In this document: positions 17,705 through 27,365 of the stretch, piece after piece
Numbering within the stretch: position 1 is the stretch's first letter
Layout of the letters: each line of letters opens with the position of its first letter
From: Thermosporothrix hazakensis
Lineage (GTDB): Bacteria; Chloroflexota; Ktedonobacteria; Ktedonobacterales; Ktedonobacteraceae
Length of the DNA stretch: 64,000 nt
Assembly: GCF_003253565.1 (NCBI RefSeq)
Contig: NZ_QKUF01000029.1
Location: 1-64,000, forward strand
Direction of reading: 5' to 3'
Translations under genes and position numbers: made by a program
Notes under the pieces: model-generated
Seen by the model: the letters and a program-made list of their open reading frames with translations, nothing else
Told to the model about the DNA's origin: nothing
The model's database searches: none

Positions 17705-17975
17705 CGGCTCCAGAAGCTGTGTGAAGCAAGCTTCTAGGGCTAAGCAGTGAAAATTCCGGGGAAAAGAGAGTCTTAACAGGCTTAAAGTGGCTTCCTGAGC
17801 CGTATGAAGCAATAATCCAGGAGCATTCACAAAAAGTGTAGCCTGGCGTTCCGCTCTATCGACCATAAAGCGGCTCCTGGAGCGGCCTGAGTGCCAATCC
17901 GGGTCGGTTTCCCCGGAGCATTCTTATTCTGAAAGTACGTTTGGTATGAAGTGGCTCTGTGAGCCGTTCGAGTGG
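17705..17975. repeat. Imperfect 83-bp repeats, four copies
   Basis: Core GGCTCCTGGAGC-like inverted repeats recur with GGCT at 17706, 17789, 17872 and 17953 (spacings 83, 83 and 81 bp). Shared flanks include GTATGAAGCAA-like sequence after the core and CCAGGAGCATTC or CCCGGAGCATTC about 45 bp later. The block separates the box array from the unwinding element and contains no perfect DnaA box. Function unknown; it may bind an origin regulator or space the two parts. Confidence 0.75.
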
Positions 17976-18031
17976 CCTGCTCTCTCAGGTCGCTTTTAAT
18001 GCCAGAGAGGCCAGCGGGGCTGAAAAACAAG

Positions 18032-18113
18032 TTATCCACATTATCCACAGCCCCTACTACTACGGCTTTCTTTATTTTATATTTTTATTGATTTATTTAG
18101 ATATTAATAGTAG
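18032..18113. other. Candidate DNA unwinding element with DnaA-trios
   Basis: Two plus-strand boxes abut without spacer (18032-18040, 18041-18049). GCCCC (18050-18054) follows, then TACTACTAC (18055-18063), which is three 3'-GAT-5' trios on the other strand, and then an AT-rich run to 18113. This matches the order described for the B. subtilis basal unwinding system: boxes, GC patch, trios, AT-rich DNA. It places the expected melting site about 390 bp upstream of dnaG. Confidence 0.85.
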
Positions 18114-18503
18114 TTCGTCGTTTTCGCGTTTCGGCATCGTCGAGCTGGCAGGATTTTGCGGCCGCTCGCTTTGCTTGTTGCGGGTGGAAGGTTGGCTGCC
18201 AGGTCCATGTGCTATTGACCCCCTTTCTAGCAACAGCGAAAAGACTGCTTGCTCTTTCCGAGAGCGAGGCTGTTGATTGTTGCTTTCTCCTGCTCACTTG
18301 CTTCTGGTACTACTGGCGGAAATATGCGGCATCTGCCTGAGGAATTCGGTACAATGTGAAGTGTGATTCGGCTGAACTCGATAGTCGTATACAAAGGACT
18401 ATCTGTGCGACTTTCTGTGACATAGCTCGTTATATCTGGTTAGACAAATGAAATACAGCCTTTTATTGGAAGGCCAGCAGCGCATTTGAGGGACCAAAGG
18501 AGT

Positions 18504-20585
18504 ATGGCAACACTTATCGAGAATATCAAAAACAAAATCGACATTGTTGAGGAAATCGGCCTTGTCGTTCCCCTACAGAAATCGGGCAAATCGTTCAAGG
18601 GGAACTGTCCTTTCCATAACGAAAGGACACCCTCATTCTACGTCTTTCCCGAGACACAAACATGGCGCTGTTTTGGTTGCAATGAAGGCGGAGACCTCTT
18701 CACGTTCGTGGAAAAGCAGCAGGGTTTGGATTTCAGAGAAGCGCTGCGTTATCTGGCTGAAAAGGCGGGCCTTCAGCTCGAAGACTATGGTTCGCACTTC
18801 TCTCCGGAGGACAGAGAGCTACGCGCCGTAAAAGAGCGGCTATACAAGCTGAATGAAGATGCGGTTCTCTGGTTTCATCAGATGCTCTTGCGTGCCAGAG
18901 AGGCTGAAGAAGCGCGTGCATATGTTAAAAGCCGGGGAATCTCTCCTGAAAGCGTGCTGGAGTTTGCACTTGGCTTTGCTCCTGATCGGTGGGAAGGCTT
19001 ATCACGCTATCTGCTGGACCGGGGCTATACCGAGGATGAGATTGTGCAGGCGGGCCTGGCTCGCAGAAGGGAAAGCGATGAGGAAAGAGGAAACGAGCAG
19101 CAGGGCGGCATCTATGACTACTTTCGCAATCGTCTGATTTTTCCTATTCGCGATACCCGAGGTCGGGTTATTGGCTTCGGTGGAAGAGACCTGGGCGATG
19201 GGAAACCGAAGTATCTGAATTCGCCCCAGACGCCCTTATTTGAGAAAAATAATGTCCTGTATGCGCTGGATGTTGCCCGTGAGGCGATCAAACAGGCAAA
19301 GCAGGTGATCATCGTCGAGGGATATGTTGATGCTATCATCGCGCACCAGTATGGAACAAAACAGACAGTTGCTTGCTGTGGCAGTGCAATTACTGAAAAA
19401 CATATCTTACAGTTGAAGAAGCTCACCAAGCAGGTGACGCTAGCACTCGACCCTGATGCTGCCGGGAATAAAGCAACCGAGCGCGGCATTGAGGAAGCGC
19501 TGCGCGGGTTTGATCGGACGCATGTGCCGGTTCCGGTGGTGCAGGGCTCAAACGGACAGCGGGGTGCTTCAAGGTCCCAGACACGCGGAATTATTCGCCT
19601 GGAGGAGCAGGTTGACGCGGAGATCAACGTCCTACAACTTCCGACCGATGAGGACCCGGATGAGTTGATCAGGCGCGACTATAGCTCCTGGTTGTATGCC
19701 ATCAATCATCCTTTGCCATTGATCGATTGGTATTTTGTCAGTAAGACTGCTGGCCTCGATCTCCACTCTCCAACGGGGCAGACGGAGGCCGCGAGAAGAC
19801 TATTACCAGTAATTGGCCTTCTGAGCGATAGAATCAAAAGAGATGCGTATATTCGCAAGCTGGCAGGCATGATCGGTACAAACGAGCGAACGCTGCACAT
19901 GGAATTGCAGAAAATACTCAGAGAACAAAAGGGAGGCAGTGTTACTGTACCCCTTCCTGTACCGTTAGAGAGAAAGAGTGCTGGAAAGAGGAAGAGTCAG
20001 CAGGCTGTAAGCTCGCTTGGAGATACGTCGATAACAGGTGTAAGCGGAGGAAGAAGCGCAAACACAGAACAGAGGAGTAGCCAGACCGGAACGACAACGG
20101 TACTTGACAGAAATATGGCAGATAGGCTAAAATTGGAAGACTACCTGATTGGGCTACTCTTGCAAGATCCTGGGTTAAGCGCCTATGTTTGTGGTATAAT
20201 TACCGATGGTGACTTCGCCGGGACAGACACGCGAGAGTTGTACCACATTCTCAATTCTGTGTATCAACAACGTGCTTCTTCCCCCTCTTTTGAACCCTTA
20301 GAGCAAGTTGTGCCAACTGCATTACAGGAAACCTTGACCAGAGTACGACAGCGTGTTGAGTCAGTCTCTTTTAAAAATGGAGATGGCCTGGTGAAAGAGG
20401 TTGTGCAGTGCGCAACCCGGCTCAAGCGAAACAGACTGTTACAACTGAATACAGAGCTCAAGTTTTTGATGAATGAAGCGGCTGCTGCAGGCGATATGGC
20501 GTCGCTTCGGCAGTTACAACAACAATTGCTGGCAATACACCGGCAACTGCGTACCATTAATTCCGCGACACATCTCCAGGGGTAG
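18504..20585 (+). CDS. dnaG: DNA primase
   Basis: The protein has 693 aa from the ATG at 18504. It makes RNA primers for lagging-strand synthesis. Zinc-binding CHC2 domain: CPFHNERTPSF with CFGCNEGGD. The catalytic core has PKYLNSPQTPLF, then TOPRIM motifs VIIVEGYVDAI and LALDPDAAG. The C-terminal third after a low-complexity Ser/Gly/Arg linker (about 480-540) should be the helicase-binding domain. Start choice is uncertain: AAGGAG lies only 1 nt before this ATG, and a TTG at 18486 is the alternative, but MATLIENIKNKIDIVEEIG aligns with the normal DnaG N-terminus. It directly follows the origin and reads away from it, in the leading-strand direction. Confidence 0.95.
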   Translation: MATLIENIKNKIDIVEEIGLVVPLQKSGKSFKGNCPFHNERTPSFYVFPETQTWRCFGCNEGGDLFTFVEKQQGLDFREALRYLAEKAGLQLEDYGSHFSPEDRELRAVKERLYKLNEDAVLWFHQMLLRAREAEEARAYVKSRGISPESVLEFALGFAPDRWEGLSRYLLDRGYTEDEIVQAGLARRRESDEERGNEQQGGIYDYFRNRLIFPIRDTRGRVIGFGGRDLGDGKPKYLNSPQTPLFEKNNVLYALDVAREAIKQAKQVIIVEGYVDAIIAHQYGTKQTVACCGSAITEKHILQLKKLTKQVTLALDPDAAGNKATERGIEEALRGFDRTHVPVPVVQGSNGQRGASRSQTRGIIRLEEQVDAEINVLQLPTDEDPDELIRRDYSSWLYAINHPLPLIDWYFVSKTAGLDLHSPTGQTEAARRLLPVIGLLSDRIKRDAYIRKLAGMIGTNERTLHMELQKILREQKGGSVTVPLPVPLERKSAGKRKSQQAVSSLGDTSITGVSGGRSANTEQRSSQTGTTTVLDRNMADRLKLEDYLIGLLLQDPGLSAYVCGIITDGDFAGTDTRELYHILNSVYQQRASSPSFEPLEQVVPTALQETLTRVRQRVESVSFKNGDGLVKEVVQCATRLKRNRLLQLNTELKFLMNEAAAAGDMASLRQLQQQLLAIHRQLRTINSATHLQG

Positions 20586-20784
20586 CCTCCGTTGTCTGGA
20601 TTTTCCGGCGCTTTGTGAGATGTGCTTCACTCATTCACGAATGAATTTAGAGAGGTTTTCTGGGAGCCTTTACACTCCCGGTCAGGATGGACTAATTTTC
20701 TAAATAGAATATGGACCAGGAAGCAGGAAAATCTATCTTTTGCTTTTATTCTTGTAAGCCTGTTTTCTGAAGGGGGATGCCAGA

Positions 20785-22035
20785 ATGGTGAATCGGGAAC
20801 AAGATGTTATGGATCGAGTACACAATGGGCATGTAAATTCGGGGTCATTGGGGAATATGTTGGATATTGAACCATTTGATGATGGTTTATTGGATGTAGA
20901 TATTGATGAGATCGGTCATTCCGCTCATGCTACCGTCGGCGGCAATCAGATTAACGCTCTCGATGATGCTGAGCCTTTTGACCTGTTTAAATTACAGGAC
21001 GAAGAGCCTATGGATGCCCTGGACCCAACCAAAGAGCCGCCAGCGGACTGGGAGCCCGGCCCAGAAGACGTTGTTGATGTTGATGCCGAGATCCTGGCTG
21101 ACCCCAAGTGGGAAGACCTGCAAGACGGCTTTAGCATCGGCGTTACAGATTTTGAAAGCAGCCTGGACGATCCCGTGCGCATGTACTTGCGCGAGATCGG
21201 CCGTGTGCCCTTGCTGACCGCCGATGAGGAAGTGCGCCTCGCTCAGTTGATGGAGCGCGGGAAAGCTGAGCGCCTGAAGCCCAATCCTGTACAGCGTATC
21301 ATCATTGAAGGCGAAGAGGCCCAAAAACGCTTGACTGAAGCAAACCTGCGCCTGGTCGTAAGCGTGGCTAAGAAGTATATTGGCCGTGGTATGAACCTGC
21401 TGGATCTTATCCAGGAGGGGAATATTGGCCTGATCCGCGCTGTCGAGAAGTTCGATTATGCGAAGGGCTTTAAGTTCAGCACCTATGCTACCTGGTGGAT
21501 TCGCCAGGCCATCACCCGTGCGATCGCCGATCAAGCTCGTACTATTCGTATTCCCGTTCATATGGTTGAGACAATCAACCGCCTGATCCGTATTAGTCGA
21601 CGCCTGCTACAAGATCTCGGGCGTGAACCGACCTCCGAGGAAATCGCCGCTCAGATGGATATCAGCGCGGAAAAGGTTCGCGAGATTATCAAGGTGAGTC
21701 AGGAGCCTGTCAGCCTGGAAACGCCTATCGGTGAGGAGGATGATAGCCACCTGGGTGATTTCATCGAGGATCATACTGCTCTGGCTCCTGCTGATGCCGC
21801 GAGCCATCAATTGCTTAAGGAGCAGGTTGAGGATGTGCTGGAAAGCCTGACCGATCGTGAACGCAAGGTCTTGCAGTTACGTTTCGGTCTCGACGATGGT
21901 CGCAGCCGCACGCTGGAAGAGGTCGGGAAGGAGTTTCATGTAACGCGTGAACGAATTCGCCAGATTGAAGCAAAGGCTCTGCGAAAGCTGCGTCACCCGA
22001 GCCGCAGCCGCAAGCTGAAAGATTACCTGGATTAA
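20785..22035 (+). CDS. rpoD: Primary sigma factor (sigma-70/SigA)
   Basis: The protein has 416 aa. AAGGGGG lies 8 nt before the ATG. An acidic N-terminal extension of about 125 residues precedes region 1.2 (DPVRMYLREIGRVPLLTADEE). Region 2 follows (NLRLVVSVAKKYIGRGMNLLDLIQEGNIGLIRAVEKFDY, FSTYATWWIRQAI), then region 3 (RIPVHMVETINRL), and region 4.2 (TLEEVGKEFHVTRERIRQIEAKALRKLRHP). The full set of regions indicates the housekeeping sigma factor. It sits 199 bp after dnaG, recalling the rpsU-dnaG-rpoD operon of other bacteria but without rpsU. Confidence 0.95.
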   Translation: MVNREQDVMDRVHNGHVNSGSLGNMLDIEPFDDGLLDVDIDEIGHSAHATVGGNQINALDDAEPFDLFKLQDEEPMDALDPTKEPPADWEPGPEDVVDVDAEILADPKWEDLQDGFSIGVTDFESSLDDPVRMYLREIGRVPLLTADEEVRLAQLMERGKAERLKPNPVQRIIIEGEEAQKRLTEANLRLVVSVAKKYIGRGMNLLDLIQEGNIGLIRAVEKFDYAKGFKFSTYATWWIRQAITRAIADQARTIRIPVHMVETINRLIRISRRLLQDLGREPTSEEIAAQMDISAEKVREIIKVSQEPVSLETPIGEEDDSHLGDFIEDHTALAPADAASHQLLKEQVEDVLESLTDRERKVLQLRFGLDDGRSRTLEEVGKEFHVTRERIRQIEAKALRKLRHPSRSRKLKDYLD

Positions 22036-22133
22036 GAGGCTGGCAGATTTTATGGAAGTCAGGGCAACCTATAGGGGGAAAGGTTGCTGCGTTCTATTGG
22101 TACTCGATTGTTACCCGATAAGCAAGAATTCGA

Positions 22134-22164
22134 GGATGCGATCTCTTCCGGTCGCATCCTTTTT
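22134..22164 (+). terminator. Intrinsic terminator after rpoD
   Basis: GGATGCGA (22134-22141) pairs with TCGCATCC (22152-22159), followed by five Ts. It lies 99 bp after the stop codon. Confidence 0.85.
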
Positions 22165-22338
22165 CATCCCCATTCTGAACGAATGGCTTTCACTGGCAAG
22201 AGAAGTCAGGTTGCCTTTATGGAAAAGGTTGGAGGAAAAGTTGTATCCGCTCTCGACTATGTTGCTTTCACCGATCTATTGTTCTGATATATGCTCTTCT
22301 CCTATGGTATTACGCCTATCACGCCTTCTAAATGAAAG

Positions 22339-22368
22339 TTATCCACAATTTTTCTCCACATATCCACA
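22339..22368. other. Outlying DnaA box
   Basis: A perfect TTATCCACA at 22339-22347 and a one-mismatch ATATCCACA at 22360-22368, about 4.3 kb from the unwinding element. It could be a titration or regulatory site. Confidence 0.5.
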
Positions 22369-22516
22369 ATGGAGTTGATTTTCTGTATATATCATCTCGA
22401 TATATACTATCGTTCTCTGCTCTGTGCTGTAATCACCGAAAATCATTCTCAATATTCTCAGATGTATTATTGCATAAAAACAATACATATGCTATTTATA
22501 TGCATAAGAAGGCAGA

Positions 22517-23115
22517 AAGTGGAAGCAGCGTCGACCGTGATTGCCAGGCTCCCCTGTCTGAGCGCTTTGGAGGCGATCAGGCTCCGCAACTGGGCAAACG
22601 ACCACTGTGAGAAAACCGCGTTTGGCTGTGCGCTGCTTCTGACTGGTGTGCTTGCCCTTCTTACGGAAGGCTCGCTCACCAATATCGGTGAGCTGTTCCA
22701 GTCCGATCAGGCTGCGTGGAAGCCGCTGGGTGATGCGTTTGGAAACGACATGCTTGGTGTCCTGTATCAACCGTCTCTCTTGTCCAGAGATCGCCACCAG
22801 GCGACGCGTTGCTGAACGAGTGTCTTTCTGTTGCAGATGCTTTCTCAGTCTTGCGCAATGGTTGGCTTTGGCCCTGACCCGCTTGCCCGAATGGAAGGTG
22901 CTTGTACCCGTATGGGGCTACTCACCGCCAGAGAGCGAATGCCTGCATCCATCCCGACCACCTGCTCTATGCTCTGCGGTGTGGGATCAGCGACCTCGCA
23001 GGCCAGTTGGGGCGCTCGCAAAGCGATAAATTGCTCTTTCGTTGGCTGGAGTTTGAGTTTGGCGGTGATGACCGTTTTTATGCCTTCAATCCTCTCAATA
23101 AAGGATAGGTGTGTC
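22517..23115 (-). pseudogene. Degraded tnpB (IS200/IS605-type OrfB), N-terminal and central parts
   Basis: Three frames on the minus strand together give a TnpB-like order: IKTVITAKLKLQPTKEQF (N-terminus), GMDAGIRSLAV (first catalytic Asp region), SGQERRLIQDTKHVVSKRI with LEQLTDIGERAF (second motif), and FSQWSFAQLRSLIASKA ending ITVDAAST. An internal deletion between the first two parts and at least two frameshifts break it. The zinc-finger C-terminus is missing; sequence similarity stops near 22517. It cannot make a working RNA-guided nuclease. Confidence 0.8.
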
Positions 23116-23498
23116 AAGCAGTATGAAGAGATTGGCATGTGCTCTTCCCTCACAAGGGAGACCCATTCCCCTCCCCCCTGAAGACGGGAACTTCCTGGAT
23201 CGCTTCCGTAAAAACCTGATACCTCCTGTTATAATGGTTGAGATAGCGTACTTTCTGGCGGTTTTGTAGGAAATGGGTAATATCTCTTCTGCAATTTCTT
23301 CGGTCCATCTCTATACTCTGCTATGATAGAGAACATAACAGAGTGTTTCAACATACCGCATTTTGGGCAGTGAGCGTAGCCAGCAGGACCTTCAAGAGAT
23401 CCGGATGAAGTAGTGATATATGTCGACGGAGCAGATGAGATTGAACAAATGGTGTCATCCTCATACGGTCCTGATTCTGTCAGGTCAGGAGGGATATA

Positions 23499-25397
23499 AT
23501 GCTTGAGTATGGTGGGCCTCTTTATCTGATCATTGGCAACGGCATTGCCGGCATAACCGCCGCTGAGGTACTCCACAGGGAAGATCCTACCGCCTCGATT
23601 GCTATACTCTCGGAAGACATCCGACCGACTTACTATCGTCCTGCCCTGAAAGATTATCTGCGGGGAACGCTCTCTGAAGAGAAGCTCTTTATGCATTCTG
23701 ACGCCTTTTATCAAGAGCGCCAGATTGAGCTACAGCAGGGGTGTGTCGTCCGGGTAAAGCCCGCACAGCATCGGGTTGTGCTTGATAATGGGAGTGAGAT
23801 AGGCTATCAAAAGCTCTTACTGGCTTGTGGAGCACATCCGACACGTCTGACCTGCGCTGGAAATGAGCTTGAAGGGGTCGCAACCCTGTACTCTATCGAC
23901 GACTATCAGTCTATTCTCCGCCGTCTGGAGAAAGTCAGGCATGCTGTTGTGTACGGGAGTGATCCACTGGCAATAGATACGGTAGAAGCGCTGCGGAAAC
24001 GCAAGATTACGGTAACACACATACTCCCGAGCTCTCTGCTGTGGCCTGATATGTTGGATGCAACGGCCTCTGACCTGATTTTGCAAAGAGAGAGGCGCGA
24101 TGGTGTGAATGTACGCCTGGAAGAAGACATTGTTGAGATCAAGGGGCGGCGTGGTCGTGTGACAGGGGTTGAGCTTGCCAGGAGCACACCTATTTCCTGT
24201 GAGCTGGTCATTGTTGCGAACGGCTTTGAGGCAAACTGTGAATGGATCAGGCAAAGTGGTATCGCGTGTGGTAAGGGGGTGCGGGTGAACGCGCGAATGC
24301 AGACGGGAGCCCCTGACATCTATGCTGCCGGTGATGTTGTTGAGATTATTGATGCTTCGACCGGGCGCGCTCGTATCCTTGCTCAATGGTATCCCGCTTT
24401 GCAGCAGGCACGGGTCGCAGCATTGAGCATGCTTGGACGTTCTGATGTGGCGCTCTCTGACACGTACTACTATGCATCGTTTCTTTATGGAGTCGAGTTC
24501 GCGGCAATAGGTGTAACCAGGCTGGCGCGGACGCAAGGCGTACAGGAGGTGCTGGCAGAGCCCAAAGCCGGCGAATATCGTAAGCTCTTACTGCAACAAG
24601 GGCTTCCGCTTGGCGTCCTGGCCATAGGCAATCGCAAGGGAATCATGGATATCAAGCGGGCAATGGATCACCGAGTTGATCTCTCGCCTGTGCAAGATCA
24701 GATTTTCTCTGCTGATTTTCGTCTGGGGGACTGGCTGGATCAGCAGGGGGTTCCGCCACTGTTTGCACCTGCTCGAAAGCGGGAGGAGAAGCGCAAGCAT
24801 GGGCAGACAGCTTCGCTGATGCCAGTGCCAGAGCGGGATACTCGATCCGCTTCGTCTCCACTCACTGCATGGCTTGTTGCTCAAGGTGAGGTTGCCGATA
24901 TTGTGGACACGGAGAAGCTCTATCTGAGCCAGAAAGAAGCCTTTGTTGTTGGGAGAGAGCCTGATGTTACGCTGATGATCGATCGCGGGACGATCTCTCG
25001 CTTTCATGCTGAAATTCGCTTCGCAAATGGGGTCTACTTGTTGAAGGATCTTGAGAGCACTAACGGTACTTTTGTGAACGGTCAGCGCTTACCTGTAGGT
25101 GCTGCTTATATTTTGAAAGATAGAGATGTGTTGAGCTTTGGCAGTAATACCCGGTTTATTTTCCGTCAATCCTGGAAAGATCAGCAGGCTGTGGAACCCG
25201 TGCAACAAGGCAAGCTCACCGGTGGAAGGGGGATGCGTGCGGCCCATTTCCTGACAGAAGCTTCCCCGACCGTACAAATCAAGGCCGTGACCGGACAACT
25301 GCCTGTACCTGAACTACTTATTTGCCCTCATTGTGGAATTGCGAATACGCGGTTTGCTCGCTTCTGTGCCAGTTGTAGCAAAACTCTTACCGTATAA
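23499..25397 (+). CDS. FAD-dependent pyridine-nucleotide oxidoreductase fused to FHA and zinc-ribbon domains
   Basis: The protein has 632 aa. Residues about 8-310 form a disulfide-reductase-like flavoprotein: dinucleotide-binding GNGIAGITAAEVL, YYRPALKDYLRG, LLLACGAHPTRL, and the second FAD motif DIYAAGDVVEI. It resembles the NirB and rubredoxin-reductase group. The second Rossmann site VVYGSDPLAIDTVEAL is less Gly-rich than usual. An FHA domain (about 465-550: FVVGREPDVTLMIDR, ISRFHAEI, STNGTFVNG) reads phosphothreonine, and the C-terminus ends in a CPHC-CASC zinc ribbon. The FHA domain suggests control by Ser/Thr kinases. It is the first gene of a three-gene redox operon; a TATAAT near 23229 could be its -10 box. 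Confidence 0.85.
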   Translation: MLEYGGPLYLIIGNGIAGITAAEVLHREDPTASIAILSEDIRPTYYRPALKDYLRGTLSEEKLFMHSDAFYQERQIELQQGCVVRVKPAQHRVVLDNGSEIGYQKLLLACGAHPTRLTCAGNELEGVATLYSIDDYQSILRRLEKVRHAVVYGSDPLAIDTVEALRKRKITVTHILPSSLLWPDMLDATASDLILQRERRDGVNVRLEEDIVEIKGRRGRVTGVELARSTPISCELVIVANGFEANCEWIRQSGIACGKGVRVNARMQTGAPDIYAAGDVVEIIDASTGRARILAQWYPALQQARVAALSMLGRSDVALSDTYYYASFLYGVEFAAIGVTRLARTQGVQEVLAEPKAGEYRKLLLQQGLPLGVLAIGNRKGIMDIKRAMDHRVDLSPVQDQIFSADFRLGDWLDQQGVPPLFAPARKREEKRKHGQTASLMPVPERDTRSASSPLTAWLVAQGEVADIVDTEKLYLSQKEAFVVGREPDVTLMIDRGTISRFHAEIRFANGVYLLKDLESTNGTFVNGQRLPVGAAYILKDRDVLSFGSNTRFIFRQSWKDQQAVEPVQQGKLTGGRGMRAAHFLTEASPTVQIKAVTGQLPVPELLICPHCGIANTRFARFCASCSKTLTV

Positions 25398-25407
25398 GGA
25401 GCTGGCA

Positions 25408-27342
25408 ATGACAAAAACGTCCGCTCTGCCAATTGGGTTAGCGCACCGCAAGGATCTTCGAGCGCTGACAACGGATGAGATCCGTTTTGAGATAGACATG
25501 TGTATCGGCTGTGATCGCTGTATGCAGGCATGTCCGGTTCCTCTTTCCAACAAAATGACCATTGCTGAGCTCAATCAGGCGACCATAGGCGATGAGATTC
25601 CTCCGTTGGTTGCCCGCTTTATCCATGAGTGCGTGATGTGTGGTTCCTGTGTGCCTGTTTGCCCTGTCGGGGATCATCGTGACTTATTAATGTTGTCCTT
25701 GAAGCAGCGTCTGGGGTCTTCCTGGGATGAAAAGGCTGATACCGCACATATTCTCAGCAATTTGCCCCAGGGGTGGAATATCCCATTATTGCTCAGGCGG
25801 CTTCGTGAGCAACCTGCACTTCGGGATGCATCGGCGGTTCCCGACAACTATTTGCTCCATCTGGTTGCGGCATCGACGCTGCACGTTTTTTCCTCTGATG
25901 AACTCCTGGTGCAAGAAGGTACCTTTGGTAATACCCTCTATCTTTTGCTTGCAGGAGCGGTGGAGCTATTCACCCACGATGCTGCCGGGAAGGAGATATC
26001 GCTTGCGATCGTTCGGCGGGGCGAGTACATTGGTGAACAGAGCCTGTTTAGTGGTCAACCTCGCTCTTTCTCTGTCCGGACCAAGCGAAATTGCATTATG
26101 TTGGAGGTTCCCGAACAGGTCATCCAGCGTCTGATGGAACTGGTTCCTGCCGTTCAGCATTATTTCGAGGGCCTTTACGCTGCTCGTCTAACCGAAACTA
26201 TTCTGCTGCGCTTGCCCTTATTTGAGGGCGTGCCTGCCCACGAGATCCACGCCCTGGCTACCAGGATGATCATCAAGCACTATGAGCGAGGGGAAAGCTT
26301 ATTCAGCGAGGACCCTGACGCTCGTCCTTCCCGCGAATCGCTTCATATTCTCCTGGATGGTTTTGTGAAAGTCTCTCGTCGTACTATGCTGAAAGCTGCT
26401 GAAAAGGGGGCAGGAGAACGGGTAATAGCTTATCGGCAATGTGGCGATTATTTCGCTGGCGGGTTGGATATGTTAGGTGATAAGCAGGCGGTTTCTGTCT
26501 CTGCAATGACTCGGACCACTGCGGCTGAGCTCCCTCGTTCTGTGCTGTTGCAATTTCTTCGTCGCTATCCAGAGGTGCGACAACGTTTTCAGGAGCAGAT
26601 GCAACTGTACAAAGAATCAAAGGTGGCTGCATACAGTGCTGTTTTTGAGCCATTTGGCAGCGCTCTGAGCTTTGCAATCGAGACCGATAAAGCGGCACGA
26701 CATGGGCTCCATACGCTCGTCAGTGATGGCGTTATCGAGGGCACAGATGTTCTGGTGATCGACCTTGATAAGTGTATCCATTGTAACGAGTGTGAGGAGG
26801 CCTGTGCGCGCAGGCATGGTCACTCGCGCATGAACCGCAAAGGAAAGGTAGTCGGTAACCTGAGCATCGCTTCGGTCTGTCGCCAATGCCTGGATCCCGT
26901 TTGCATGTTGTGTAGCCGCGCCGGGATTGCGCGTTCGCCAACCGGAGAAATCTATATTACTGAAAGCTGCATCGGCTGTGGTATCTGTGCAGAACGGTGT
27001 CCATATCACTGCATTTCTATTGTGGATGTAGAGGAGAAACCGCAACAGGGGGAAAATCTCTGGCAACGCTTTAGCTCGTTCTTCTTGCGTGGGGGCAAAG
27101 AGCGGGGGCGTCGTACTTTGCCGGTACTTCAGCAGCGAGTTGCACCGGGGCCGTTTGATGTGCAGAAACCCCGAGACCTGAGCGAGGAAATGCGGAAGAA
27201 GGTCGCAGTGAAGTGTGATCTTTGTGCCGGGTATGAGAATCAGGCCTGTATTCAGGCCTGCCCGACTGGCGCAGCGATCCGTGTGAACCCTGTTACATTC
27301 TTTGGATCAACTGAGGATATTTTGAGCCGGAAAGCACGGTAG
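25408..27342 (+). CDS. Multi-[4Fe-4S] ferredoxin with two cyclic-nucleotide-binding-like domains
   Basis: The protein has 644 aa. AAGGAG lies 6 nt before the ATG at 25408, so an earlier in-frame start inside the preceding gene is rejected. The order is two N-terminal clusters (CIGCDRCMQACP about 32-43 and CVMCGSCVPVCP about 76-87), then two CRP-type sensor domains (about 155-270 and 285-400). A C-terminal block with CIHCNECEEAC, CRQCLDPVCMLC, CIGCGICAERCPYHC and CDLCAGYENQAC follows. It probably carries electrons from the upstream flavoprotein to the downstream membrane protein, with the sensor domains adjusting flow. The Gly-Glu phosphate-binding pattern is only partly visible, so true cAMP binding is uncertain. 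Confidence 0.85.
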   Translation: MTKTSALPIGLAHRKDLRALTTDEIRFEIDMCIGCDRCMQACPVPLSNKMTIAELNQATIGDEIPPLVARFIHECVMCGSCVPVCPVGDHRDLLMLSLKQRLGSSWDEKADTAHILSNLPQGWNIPLLLRRLREQPALRDASAVPDNYLLHLVAASTLHVFSSDELLVQEGTFGNTLYLLLAGAVELFTHDAAGKEISLAIVRRGEYIGEQSLFSGQPRSFSVRTKRNCIMLEVPEQVIQRLMELVPAVQHYFEGLYAARLTETILLRLPLFEGVPAHEIHALATRMIIKHYERGESLFSEDPDARPSRESLHILLDGFVKVSRRTMLKAAEKGAGERVIAYRQCGDYFAGGLDMLGDKQAVSVSAMTRTTAAELPRSVLLQFLRRYPEVRQRFQEQMQLYKESKVAAYSAVFEPFGSALSFAIETDKAARHGLHTLVSDGVIEGTDVLVIDLDKCIHCNECEEACARRHGHSRMNRKGKVVGNLSIASVCRQCLDPVCMLCSRAGIARSPTGEIYITESCIGCGICAERCPYHCISIVDVEEKPQQGENLWQRFSSFFLRGGKERGRRTLPVLQQRVAPGPFDVQKPRDLSEEMRKKVAVKCDLCAGYENQACIQACPTGAAIRVNPVTFFGSTEDILSRKAR

Positions 27343-27365
27343 AAGAGGGGGGCAAACGCTTTTCA

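Larger units (their letters stand above)
16386..18113. other. Replication origin region (oriC)
   Basis: Non-coding stretch between the solute-binding gene and dnaG. It contains, in order, a DnaA-box array (16386-17672), four imperfect 83-bp repeats (17705-17975), and an unwinding element with two abutting boxes, a GC patch, DnaA-trios and an AT-rich segment (18032-18113). There are 36 perfect TTATCCACA boxes: 23 on the plus strand and 13 on the minus strand. Strong origins usually have 5-15 boxes and lie beside dnaA; this one is followed by dnaG-rpoD. It is called from sequence structure only; strand skew and replication data were not available. Confidence 0.88.

Noticed and set aside
22492..23153. 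A functional TnpB nuclease with guide RNA
   Set aside because: Frameshifts, an internal deletion and a missing C-terminus; the second remnant cannot complete it because of its position and order.
25333..25407. Upstream start for the ferredoxin gene
   Set aside because: It would overlap the zinc-ribbon codons of the flavoprotein gene, whereas the ATG at 25408 has a perfect ribosome site.
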